A stretch of 32,488 nucleotides of DNA. Source: Deltaproteobacteria bacterium. Lineage in GTDB: Bacteria > Myxococcota > B64-G9. The notes under the pieces are model-generated. The model did not search any database and was not told the DNA's origin. It saw only the letters and a list, made by a program, of their open reading frames with translations. This document shows positions 6,075 to 13,877 of the stretch, piece by piece. The first letter of the stretch is position 1; each line of letters opens with the position of its first letter. The translations under genes were made by a program, and so were the position numbers. The stretch lies in NCBI GenBank assembly GCA_030622135.1, contig JAUXGL010000030.1:1-32488 (forward strand), read 5' to 3'.

Positions 6075-8486
6075 ATGACGGATTCGGAGGACCGGCCCAA
6101 AAAAAGGGAGCCGGACTTGACCGACGGGAAAGAGTCCGACGATCTCGAGTTGGTCGGGGACGACGACATTGTTGCCACCAACGATGGCGACGAGGATCTG
6201 GTCGCGGATATCTCCGGCGACAAGGATCTGGAGGAGGATATTTCCACCAGCGAGCTGGATGTCCCCGATTACATCCGTAGCAAGCTGGAGCAATCCCTCC
6301 CGGAGAACGAGGATCTGGTGGGTGAGGATCCTTTCGAGGGTGACGCCGAGACGCTCGGGGAAGACGAAGACGATGTGGTCTTCGAAGACGAAGAGTTGGT
6401 GGAGGAGCAAACCAACGATATCAGGCTGTCGTCGAAGGAAGCCGGAGAGTCGGTGGGAGATACCATGGAGGAGCCGGTTGCTCCTCGCCGGAGATCGCGG
6501 AGGCGCAGGCGATCCGCTGACGGGGAGGCTGCCGATCTCATCTCGCAGGGCGTGCCGTCGCCGGCCAAGCCGACCGACGGCATGCCCTGGTCTCAGGATG
6601 AGGAGGCGCCCTCAAACGGCGAGGACGGCAGGGAAGCGCCGGACGCAGGCGAGCCCATGTATCCGGAGGATACCGAGTCTTGGACACCGGAAGCCTTGCG
6701 GGACGCTTCACAGTCGACCGGCAGCGCTGCCGAGCCCAGCGCTGCCGAGCCCATTGGGGACGATCCCGCGCGGGAAAAGACTCTGATCTTAGGGGATGAG
6801 CCCGAATTGGGCCCGCCCGAGTATCCTTTCCTGGTGGTTGTTCGGGGCGAGGAAGAGGGGCGCGAGATTGAGCTTACCCGGGCTCAGGTCACCATGGGAC
6901 GCGGTGTGGACAACGATCTGGTTTTTCCGGACATAGCCTGCTCTCGCCGGCATTGCATACTGGAGGAGTTGGGTGGCGATTTCGTGATTGCCGATCTTGG
7001 CTCCGGAAACGGCACGCTGGTCAACGGCATCCGCATTCAGAGAGCCGTTTTAGGGGACGGAGACGAGATAGAGATTGGCAGCACCATACTCCAGTTCAAT
7101 ATGCCTTTTGCTGTGTCGGGGCATCGAGGTGCGCAGATCCAGGCGGTTACTTCCACCCATCCCATGCCTCCCGAGGGGAGGGGAGGGTTCTTGGCCGATT
7201 TGTTGGCGGATCTCCTCAAGAAGAAGCTGGTGTTATACGGAGGGGGCGGCGTGCTCGGTTTCCTCTTTATCCTGCTGCTCATCAAGGCTGTTTCCGGCCC
7301 CGCCGAGCCCCCGGGCCGGAGCCCGGCGGAGTTCCAACGCCAGGACCGTCTCCGGATTCAGCAGGAGCTTGATAAGCACATGCAGGAGTCCCGGTCGCTG
7401 GTCAAGGAGAAGAAATGGATGCAGGCTCAACTCAGCATCCAACTCGCGTTGAAGCTGGACCCCCAGAACCGGCTTGCCTTGGACTACCGAGACTTCATCG
7501 TGCGTGAGGTGAGCGCCCAGACGGCCTTGCAGACGGCGCGGAATTTCATCGAGCAGAAAGCCTGGGATGAGGCCATTTCCGTAATCAACCAGGTCAGTGG
7601 CGAAAGCGAGTGCTATGCGGAAGTCGCCGGCCTGAAGCGGAACATCGAGCTTGGAGTCAAGGCCGATCTGGTCGGCCAGGGTAAGGCCCTGATGAAGGAG
7701 AAGAGCTACAAACAGGCTCTGGTGAGATTCGACGAAGTTCTCCGGAGGGACCCCGGACACAAGAAAGCGATGGCGCTTAGGCGAGCGGTGGTGAAAGAGA
7801 TTGGCAAGGAGGAGAGTCGGGTTGCCAAACTGGAAAAAATGAATAAGCGCAAGACGGGTACCCTCAAGAAGAAGAAAAAGAAGGAATCCAAGAAGAAAGG
7901 CAGCCTGCGCGGCCGGTTGCTGGCATTGTACAAGAACGGGGAGATCGACAAGGTCATCGAGAAGGCCAAGGCGTTTGGCGCCACCGAACAGCTGGTCAAG
8001 CTCAAGAAGTTCAAGAGCGTTTACAGCCGGGGAATGGAGTTGTCGAGGAACAAGGGGCAGGTGAAGCAGGCCATCGGGTTTCTCAAGCAAGCCATAGCGC
8101 TGGACAAGAAGATCGCCGGGGGAGCCGGAAAGTACAGACAGCAAATCAAGGAAAAGCTTGGCCAGAACTACTTCGTCAAGGGTGTGGACGCTCACATGAA
8201 CAAGCGGTATCCCGAGGCCTACAAGTCCTACAAGGCCTCCTTGAAGTACTACCCCGGTTACAAGCTGTCCGGCAAGCGCCTGCAGGGTCTCGAGAAGATC
8301 GCCAAGAAGTTCTACGAAGAGGCCTACATCATCAAGTCCACCAATGCCGACGAGGCTGTCTTGAAGCTCAACACGGTTATGCAGATCGTCCCCCCCCACC
8401 ACGTTTACTATGGTAAGGCCAAGCACCTGAAACGCAGCATTCAGGGTCCCCTCTCCCGCGAGCCGACCGGCAACTCCGGATTCTAA
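6075..8486 (+). CDS. FHA-domain membrane protein with acidic N-terminus and TPR-like C-terminus
   Basis: The product is 803 residues. The ATG at 6075 is preferred over the in-frame TTG at 6063. Residues 1-140 are strongly acidic. A low-complexity linker follows, then an FHA domain at about 250-345 with MGR (274-276), SRRH (290-293) and GSGNGT (about 309-314). One transmembrane helix lies at about 387-407. The C-terminal 400 residues are helical repeats of TPR type (for example ARNFIEQKAWDEAISVIN and KSYKQALVRFDEVLRRDP), interrupted by a lysine-rich stretch near 590-615. It starts 15 nt after the other FHA gene, and the two share the same order of FHA, membrane helix and helical repeats. The FHA part is presumably cytoplasmic and the TPR part extracytoplasmic. 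No kinase or phosphatase is encoded nearby. The stop codon lies inside a copy of repeat B. Confidence 0.85.
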   Translation: MTDSEDRPKKREPDLTDGKESDDLELVGDDDIVATNDGDEDLVADISGDKDLEEDISTSELDVPDYIRSKLEQSLPENEDLVGEDPFEGDAETLGEDEDDVVFEDEELVEEQTNDIRLSSKEAGESVGDTMEEPVAPRRRSRRRRRSADGEAADLISQGVPSPAKPTDGMPWSQDEEAPSNGEDGREAPDAGEPMYPEDTESWTPEALRDASQSTGSAAEPSAAEPIGDDPAREKTLILGDEPELGPPEYPFLVVVRGEEEGREIELTRAQVTMGRGVDNDLVFPDIACSRRHCILEELGGDFVIADLGSGNGTLVNGIRIQRAVLGDGDEIEIGSTILQFNMPFAVSGHRGAQIQAVTSTHPMPPEGRGGFLADLLADLLKKKLVLYGGGGVLGFLFILLLIKAVSGPAEPPGRSPAEFQRQDRLRIQQELDKHMQESRSLVKEKKWMQAQLSIQLALKLDPQNRLALDYRDFIVREVSAQTALQTARNFIEQKAWDEAISVINQVSGESECYAEVAGLKRNIELGVKADLVGQGKALMKEKSYKQALVRFDEVLRRDPGHKKAMALRRAVVKEIGKEESRVAKLEKMNKRKTGTLKKKKKKESKKKGSLRGRLLALYKNGEIDKVIEKAKAFGATEQLVKLKKFKSVYSRGMELSRNKGQVKQAIGFLKQAIALDKKIAGGAGKYRQQIKEKLGQNYFVKGVDAHMNKRYPEAYKSYKASLKYYPGYKLSGKRLQGLEKIAKKFYEEAYIIKSTNADEAVLKLNTVMQIVPPHHVYYGKAKHLKRSIQGPLSREPTGNSGF

Positions 8487-8541
8487 CCGCCATTTCTCAC
8501 AATTTTTTTTGCGGTAGTCCTCGTTTCTCAACAGCCACAAA
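8483..8541 (-). repeat. Repeat B, copy 1 (minus orientation)
   Basis: Read on the minus strand this contains GGCTGTTGAGAAACGAGG, ACTACCGC, an A-rich stretch, and GTGAGAAATGGCGGTTAG. The CCGC/GCGG arms form a hairpin. It overlaps the stop codon of the upstream FHA gene. Confidence 0.75.
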
Positions 8542-8567
8542 TGAGAAATGAGGGCTGAATATGTGTA

Positions 8568-8585
8568 CCGGATGACACAATCCGG
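8568..8585. terminator. Possible small hairpin after the FHA/TPR gene
   Basis: CCGGAT, a 6-nt loop and ATCCGG form a 6-bp stem with no T-run after it. It could help end the upstream transcript, but this is weak evidence. The rest of the 241-nt gap (8487-8727) holds repeat B copy 1 and the sigma-54-like site; I see no gene in it. Confidence 0.2.
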
Positions 8586-8675
8586 CTCGCCGGGCGCGCG
8601 TAGCCCAACGGGCGTCCTGTTCCAATAGCTTGATACTTGTAGCTTTTACGCGTTCTCCTCCGGGGCTTTCCCGCC

Positions 8676-8691
8676 TGGCACAAAACTGGCA
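8676..8691 (+). promoter_or_regulatory. Sigma-54 (-24/-12) promoter before the TPR lipoprotein
   Basis: TGGCACAAAACTGGCA has the sigma-54 pattern TGGCAC-N5-TTGCA with one mismatch (G for the second T of the -12 box). The GG and GC doublets are exactly 12 bp apart, as the sigma-54 holoenzyme requires. Transcription would start near 8702, about 26 nt before the ATG at 8728. A sigma-54 promoter needs an enhancer-binding protein; none is in the window. Confidence 0.6.
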
Positions 8692-8727
8692 ATTCACCAG
8701 GCTGGACCCAAACAAAGGAGGATGAAC

Positions 8728-9765
8728 ATGGACATTCGTGCAATGAAAAAAGGGATGATTTCAACAATCGCGATCCTGTCGGCTGCTTTTCTGGCATTCG
8801 GATGCGAGTGGTTGGGCGGGTCTCCGGACGGAGGCCAGCGCGAGGTCCTTGAATTCAAGCTGCCGGCGGTCAAGACGGCTGCGCCGATCGTGGTGGTCGA
8901 TGAAACAGTTTTGTCGAAACCGGAGGTCGGAGAGGCCGATGTCGGCATCGATCTGTCCGAGAGCGTGCCCGACATCGCCTTCGAGCACGTAGACACACAA
9001 CCCACCGATCACGTACAGGTCGCCAAGGAGCTGATCGAGAGCGGGGACCGGGCGGCCGCGATGATCGAGTTGGGAAAAGCCCTCTACGATGACCCGGAGG
9101 ACTTTGACGCCGCGTTCTTGCTGGGCAGAACGGCCCGCCTGGGCGGGAAGCCCGAACTGGCCGCCCGGGCGTTCCTGCTGGCGGCAAAGATCGACCCGGA
9201 GGTGGGATCGCCCTGGCTTCAGCTGGCGCGCTTGTCGCTGGCGCGGAAGGACAACGACGAAGCCGAGATGAGAATCCGCCACGCCCTTTCCGTCGATCCG
9301 AAGCTCTCGGAGGCTCACAACCTGCTTGGCCGGGTTTGGTTGAACCGTTCCCATTGGCACCGGGCCATCAACTGTTTCGAGAAGGCGGTGACCCTGTCTT
9401 CGGACAACCGGTACTACTGGAACAACCTGGGGTATGCATACCTGTTGAAGCAGGACTTCTCCAATGCCGCCATCGCGCTGGAGGCCGCCGTCGAGGACGG
9501 GGAAGACCCCGATGTTCCCGCGTACATCCACAACAACCTGGGGCTGGCATACGAGGGCGCCGGTAGGTTGCATGACGCTATCGTGGAGTTTAGGCAGGCG
9601 CAGGAAAAGAACCCCGGGTACATCAACGCCAAGATCAACTTGGAAAGGAATGTGAGGCTGGCCAAGGCGGAGGCGGAGGTTGACGAGATCGCCACCGACG
9701 AGCTGCAGATCGAGCCGGAGCCGGAAGATAGCGATTTGATAATCGTCGATCCGGATGAGCAGTAA
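8728..9765 (+). CDS. TPR-repeat lipoprotein (TadD-like)
   Basis: The product is 345 residues. ATG 8728 is chosen over 8722 because AAAGGAGG ends at 8721, giving 6 nt spacing. The signal peptide ends in LAFGC, a lipobox with the lipidated cysteine at 26. An acidic linker follows, then about five to six TPR units between residues 90 and 310, with the usual pattern (for example AHNLLGRVWLNRSHWHRAINCFEKAVTL cut into helix A and B, and YYWNNLGYAYLLKQDFSNAAIALEAAV). The C-terminus is acidic. Tad loci commonly encode a TPR lipoprotein, TadD, thought to help place the outer-membrane secretin. That role fits the location here but is inferred. The gene has its own sigma-54-like promoter and a strong hairpin behind it, so it appears to be a separate transcription unit. 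Confidence 0.88.
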   Translation: MDIRAMKKGMISTIAILSAAFLAFGCEWLGGSPDGGQREVLEFKLPAVKTAAPIVVVDETVLSKPEVGEADVGIDLSESVPDIAFEHVDTQPTDHVQVAKELIESGDRAAAMIELGKALYDDPEDFDAAFLLGRTARLGGKPELAARAFLLAAKIDPEVGSPWLQLARLSLARKDNDEAEMRIRHALSVDPKLSEAHNLLGRVWLNRSHWHRAINCFEKAVTLSSDNRYYWNNLGYAYLLKQDFSNAAIALEAAVEDGEDPDVPAYIHNNLGLAYEGAGRLHDAIVEFRQAQEKNPGYINAKINLERNVRLAKAEAEVDEIATDELQIEPEPEDSDLIIVDPDEQ

Positions 9766-9786
9766 GCGACCGGAAATGGAGGTAAA

Positions 9787-9819
9787 ATAGCGGCCCTCGC
9801 ATGACGAGAGGGCCGCTAT
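9787..9819 (+). terminator. Strong hairpin after the TPR lipoprotein gene
   Basis: ATAGCGGCCCTC (9787-9798) pairs with GAGGGCCGCTAT (9808-9819) over 12 bp around a 9-nt loop. It lies 22 nt after the stop. No clear T-run follows, so it may be a terminator of mixed type or an mRNA end stabiliser. Confidence 0.6.
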
Positions 9820-9840
9820 CCCAATCTCCCGTTGGTGCCC
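9820..9840 (+). repeat. 21-bp motif shared with the window end (copy 1)
   Basis: CCCAATCTCCC followed by GTTGGTGCCC recurs at 32339-32359 with two mismatches in 21 bp. It lies between the hairpin and the PBP promoter. Confidence 0.5.
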
Positions 9841-9852
9841 TTTTATGGGCTA

Positions 9853-9881
9853 TTGAACCGGGTCCGGAATTCTCCTAAGAT
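9853..9881 (+). promoter_or_regulatory. Likely sigma-70 promoter of the PBP gene
   Basis: TTGAAC (9853-9858) and TAAGAT (9876-9881) are spaced by 17 bp. Each hexamer matches four of six consensus bases. The predicted start lies about 12 nt before the ATG at 9900. Confidence 0.45.
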
Positions 9882-9899
9882 TACCGAACCGGAGCTGTC

Positions 9900-12398
9900 A
9901 TGACGCAACCCGAAGAAGCGCAGGTTAAAAAGCCAGGGCGTCTGCGACGCTGGGGGTTGCGCTTGCTCGTTTCAGCGGCCTGCCTGGTCTTTTTGGCGAT
10001 TGCAGGCATGGGCGGGATTTTGCTGTATTTCAGCTTTTCCCTGCCCAAGTTCGATTCGTTGGAGGACTACCGGCCTCCCCAGGTGACTCGGATGGTCGAC
10101 CGGAAAGGCCGGGTGGTCGCCGAACTGTACGACGAGAAGCGCACGGTGGTTTTGTTGGAGCGGATACCCAAATACGTGCGCCAGGCTTTCCTGGCCGCCG
10201 AAGACGCGGATTTTTATCACCACCCCGGTCTGGACTTCACCGGAATGCTGCGGGCGCTCTTCCGCAACCTGGTGGCGGGACGTGTGGTTCAGGGTGGCAG
10301 CACCATTACCCAGCAGGTGATCAAGACCTTCATCCTGGGACCGGAGCGCAGCTATTCGAGGAAGATCCGTGAGATTCTCCTGGCATTGCGCCTGGAGTCC
10401 AATCTGACCAAGGATGAGATCCTCGGCCTTTATCTAAACCAGATCTATTTCGGTCACAGCTGCTACGGAGTCCAGGCAGCCAGCCGGTTCTATTTCGGCA
10501 AGGACGTCGACGAGTTGAGTCTCAAAGACGGCGCCATGCTGGCCTCCTTGCCCAAGTCCCCGGCCCGCTACTCACCCGTTCGCCACCCCGAGCGGGCCCG
10601 CGAGCGCAGGAACTGGGTGCTGGACCAGATGGAAAACAACCAGATGGCGTCGGGCCAGGAGATCGAGCAGGCGCGGGCGCAGGACCTGGGTGTGGTTGGC
10701 GAGTCCACGGATTTCTTCCGGCTGGCGCCGTACTACGCGGAGCATTGCCGTCGTTTGCTGGAAGAGAAGCTGGGCCGTAAGGAGTTGTACCGGGGTGGCC
10801 TACGCGTTTCATTGGCGGTGGATCTGGATTTGCAGCAAGCCGCCCAGGCGGCGATTAAGCGGGGCCTGCGGGACGTCGACCAGCGGCAGGGCTATCGGGG
10901 CCCGGTGGCCCAACTGTCGTTAGAAGACCTGGCGGCGCTGAAAGACCGGGCTCAGACCGCGGGCACCGGCTCGAAGATATGGACTCTCCGCCCGCCTCCC
11001 GACGGATCGGATACATCCGAAAAACCGTGGAAGTCAAGTTGGATCGATCCGTGCGAGCATTGCCGGGTCTTGGTACCGGTGGTGGAGATCCGGGGAGGTG
11101 GTCAGCCGGCCGTCGCGGTGGTGGACCTGGGCAGTGCCCGGGCTGAACTGGGTCTTTCTCAGGTCAAGTGGGCGCGCAAGTTTTCCCCGGTGGTTCGGAC
11201 CAAGAAACCGAAATCGGTGACGGACGTCCTTTGCGTCGGGGATGTCGTGGAAGTGGAAATCGAGAATGCGGATCCGAAACGTTTGGCGGTGCGTCTCAGT
11301 CAGCCGCCCCTAGTCCAGGGTGCCCTGGTGGCCATCGATCCCCAGAACCATCATGTGATGGCTATGGTCGGGGGCAGTGACTTCAAGAAATCCTCGCTCA
11401 TCCGCGCCGTCCAGTCCCGGCGGCAGCCCGGTTCGGCCTTCAAGCCCATCCTGTATGCCGCTGCCATCCGTACCGGCGCCTACACGCCCACAACCATTCT
11501 CATGGACACGCCCGAGGTCTACCGCGCCAGCCTGCGGGGGAGCGCCTGGAAACCCCGTAACTTCGAGAGGGTGTTCGTCGGGCCGGTTTCGCTCCGCTAC
11601 GCGCTGGCCCATTCCATCAATACCATTGCGGTGAAGGTCGGTTCGGACATCGGCGTGGACTCCATCATCACCATGGCCCGTGCGTTGGGCATCCGGTCGG
11701 ACCTGACCCGCAACCTGTCAATCACCCTGGGTGCGTCGGAGGTTACGCCGCTCGAGCTGACCAACGCCTACGCCACGCTCGCATCCGGCGGCCTGGCCGC
11801 CGAGCCGGTGTTCATCACCTCGGTTTTGGATGGCGCGGGCGAACCCATGGACCTGTTCGAACCGGCGGAGCCCGTCTCGGCCATCGGCGCGGCCGAGGCG
11901 TTTGTCATGACCTCCCTGCTGCGGAGCGTGGTAGAAGAAGGAACCGGGAAAAAGGCCCTGAGGTTGAACCGTCCCCTGGCCGGGAAGACCGGAACGGCCA
12001 ATCAGCAGAGGGATGGGTGGTTCGTGGGATACTCGCCCGATCTGGCCACTGGTGTATGGGTGGGTTTCGATGATCACAAAAGGATGGGCACCGGGTGGGC
12101 GCAGGGAGCCGGAACCGCCCTGCCCATCTGGGTGATGTTCATGGAAGCGGCGTTGTCCGAGCGGCCCCGGTTGGATTTCCGCGCGCCCGCGGGTGCGGTC
12201 TTTGCCCGTGTGGATCCCGGCAGCGGGCTGCTGGCCCCGCCCCGGCTGGCTGGAGCCCGGCTCGAGGTGTTCGTGGAGGGGACCGAGCCGCGTTCCCATT
12301 CCAGCAGTTTTAGCCAGGAGCCGGACATGACCTCGGATGGGGGGACGGCGCCGGCATCGGATCGGGGTGAGCGGATACCGGAGGGACTGTTTCGTTGA
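9900..12398 (+). CDS. mrcA: Class A penicillin-binding protein 1A (transglycosylase and transpeptidase)
   Basis: The product is 832 residues, typical for PBP1A. A transmembrane anchor spans about 22-45. The GT51 glycosyltransferase domain (about 70-240) has the catalytic glutamate in LAAEDADFYHHPG (E101) and the QGGSTITQQV motif. An OB-like insert (about 320-470) is typical of PBP1A. The transpeptidase domain has all three motifs: SAFK (S512, K515), SIN (S572) and KTG (696-698). The enzyme polymerises lipid II and cross-links peptidoglycan in the periplasm. The C-terminal 40 residues are a disordered Ser/Pro-rich tail. The next gene overlaps the stop by 4 nt. No key residue is missing. Confidence 0.96.
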   Translation: MTQPEEAQVKKPGRLRRWGLRLLVSAACLVFLAIAGMGGILLYFSFSLPKFDSLEDYRPPQVTRMVDRKGRVVAELYDEKRTVVLLERIPKYVRQAFLAAEDADFYHHPGLDFTGMLRALFRNLVAGRVVQGGSTITQQVIKTFILGPERSYSRKIREILLALRLESNLTKDEILGLYLNQIYFGHSCYGVQAASRFYFGKDVDELSLKDGAMLASLPKSPARYSPVRHPERARERRNWVLDQMENNQMASGQEIEQARAQDLGVVGESTDFFRLAPYYAEHCRRLLEEKLGRKELYRGGLRVSLAVDLDLQQAAQAAIKRGLRDVDQRQGYRGPVAQLSLEDLAALKDRAQTAGTGSKIWTLRPPPDGSDTSEKPWKSSWIDPCEHCRVLVPVVEIRGGGQPAVAVVDLGSARAELGLSQVKWARKFSPVVRTKKPKSVTDVLCVGDVVEVEIENADPKRLAVRLSQPPLVQGALVAIDPQNHHVMAMVGGSDFKKSSLIRAVQSRRQPGSAFKPILYAAAIRTGAYTPTTILMDTPEVYRASLRGSAWKPRNFERVFVGPVSLRYALAHSINTIAVKVGSDIGVDSIITMARALGIRSDLTRNLSITLGASEVTPLELTNAYATLASGGLAAEPVFITSVLDGAGEPMDLFEPAEPVSAIGAAEAFVMTSLLRSVVEEGTGKKALRLNRPLAGKTGTANQQRDGWFVGYSPDLATGVWVGFDDHKRMGTGWAQGAGTALPIWVMFMEAALSERPRLDFRAPAGAVFARVDPGSGLLAPPRLAGARLEVFVEGTEPRSHSSSFSQEPDMTSDGGTAPASDRGERIPEGLFR

Positions 12399-13813
12399 AA
12401 CGCACGTTTTGCCTGGCGGGCCTTGTTCTCGTTCTTCTCGTTGCGGGTATAGTCGCCGCCGAAGGTCCGGCGCTGCAGCAGTTGGCCGACAAGCTGTACC
12501 AGCGGCTCGAGAAAGTTCTGCAAAAAACCAAGATGTCCGATCCGGCCGTGGCTGTCGTGGTGGAAGGCGACAACTCCATCCTGGGGAAGGAGGGGCGCAT
12601 CGCCCAGGAACTGGAGCGCCTGCTGGTCTACCGGATGGAGTTCGGCCCGGTGGTGGGACAGACGCTGCCGTTGGGAGCCGGAGGCGTTAAGGCGGCCGAG
12701 GAGGCCCGGGGTTACGGGGCCGCCCTGCTTCTTCGCTGTGTGGTCGGAGTGGAGCAGGGCACCATCCACGTGACCGCCGACTTGACCCCGTTGCATGTTC
12801 CCTTCTGGGATCGGCTCGTGGATCCGGTGCCCAAAGGGGCCAAGGAGCACCTGTTTGTCTCCACCCGGGTGGACCAGGAGATCCTGCTGCTATTGGGAAA
12901 ATCCCGGGCGCCTCCGCCGTTGAGGAGTTGGAACCTATCCGAGCTGCTCTATGTGCCCCGGCGGGTGCTCGATTTGGGTCTTGGTGATCTGGACGGGGAC
13001 GGGAATCCCGAGTTGGTTCTGCTCTATGCGGACGCCATCGAGGTTTATTCTCTCAAGGACGTTACGGCCGACCCAGGCGGCACGCCGCGGCGTCTGGTTA
13101 CCCACAGCCTGTCTCATTTACCCGAGGCGAAGGTCCGGGTGCGCGATCCGATGGGCAGCCTGCTGGTGGCCGATTTCAACCAGGACGGTCGTTTCGAGGT
13201 GTTCTACAAGCTGTTCAACCGGCGGGTCGGTCAGGTTCTCTCTTGGGGGGGCAGCGACTTGCGTCCCATCCGCAAGCTGAAAAAGGTACCCCTGTGTGTT
13301 TACCGGGAGAAGCAGCGCGCCCGGATCGTTTACGGAGAGCCGGATCCCGGCACGAACCATTATCTTCCCCGGGTCGAAGTGGCGGACATCAACCAGTCGT
13401 CTGGGAACAGCTATTCCTTGCCGGGGGCTTTCTTGACCCTACGATGCTGGCAGTCGGCACGGGAGGAGCCCCCCGGGATGATCGTGGTGGACCGGGCGGG
13501 TCGGGTGTTTCGTCTGGACTCCGCTTTCAAGGCGCGGTCGTTTTGGGAAGAGGCGGGCGCGGGGGCCGGGGTGGTCAACCTCGACCGGGACGAGGCCCCG
13601 GAGTTGATTGTTTCCGATCGGGTGTGGCCCGGCGAGCCGGATGGGCTTCGGATCATTTCCCACCAGGAGGTTCTCTGGCAAACCCGCGAGGTGGTCGGGA
13701 ACGTGGTTGCCGTCGCCGGCGGCAGATTCGGGGCCGGCGGACAAATCAAGGCTTTGCTGGCGGCGGTCGAGCCGGGCGAATCGGCGAGCCGCATCTACTT
13801 GCTGGGAAGGTGA
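12395..13813 (+). CDS. Secreted FG-GAP/VCBS-like protein coupled to PBP1A
   Basis: The product is 472 residues. It starts at TTG 12395, overlapping the TGA of the PBP gene, with GGAGG 10 nt upstream, so translation is probably coupled. A signal peptide covers about residues 1-23. Residues 30-160 look like an alpha/beta extracytoplasmic domain (VVVEGDNSILGKEGRIAQ, then LLVYRMEFG). From about 185 on there are FG-GAP-like blades with calcium-type loops: DLGDLDGDGNPELVLLYA, VADFNQDGRFEVFY, VEVADINQSS and VVNLDRDEAPELIV. This suggests a beta-propeller in the periplasm or on the surface. Coupling to PBP1A hints at an envelope role. Its specific function is unknown. Confidence 0.82.
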   Translation: MKRTFCLAGLVLVLLVAGIVAAEGPALQQLADKLYQRLEKVLQKTKMSDPAVAVVVEGDNSILGKEGRIAQELERLLVYRMEFGPVVGQTLPLGAGGVKAAEEARGYGAALLLRCVVGVEQGTIHVTADLTPLHVPFWDRLVDPVPKGAKEHLFVSTRVDQEILLLLGKSRAPPPLRSWNLSELLYVPRRVLDLGLGDLDGDGNPELVLLYADAIEVYSLKDVTADPGGTPRRLVTHSLSHLPEAKVRVRDPMGSLLVADFNQDGRFEVFYKLFNRRVGQVLSWGGSDLRPIRKLKKVPLCVYREKQRARIVYGEPDPGTNHYLPRVEVADINQSSGNSYSLPGAFLTLRCWQSAREEPPGMIVVDRAGRVFRLDSAFKARSFWEEAGAGAGVVNLDRDEAPELIVSDRVWPGEPDGLRIISHQEVLWQTREVVGNVVAVAGGRFGAGGQIKALLAAVEPGESASRIYLLGR

Positions 13814-13818
13814 GTGAA

Positions 13819-13877
13819 TATTTATGGCTGTTGAAAAATGATGACTACCGCAAAAATTGGTAAGAAATGGCGGATAG
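13819..13877 (+). repeat. Repeat B, copy 2 (overlaps the start of the next gene)
   Basis: It contains ATGGCTGTTGAAAAATGATG, ACTACCGC, AAAAATTGG and TAAGAAATGGCGGATAG. It matches copy 1 read on the minus strand. The ATG ATG start of the solute-binding protein and its first dozen codons fall inside it. Confidence 0.7.

Noticed and set aside
7233-8540. A 435-codon antisense frame to the FHA/TPR gene
   Set aside because: Long antisense frames are common in GC-rich DNA; the translation is Leu/Gly-rich without domains, while the sense strand encodes clear FHA and TPR sequence.
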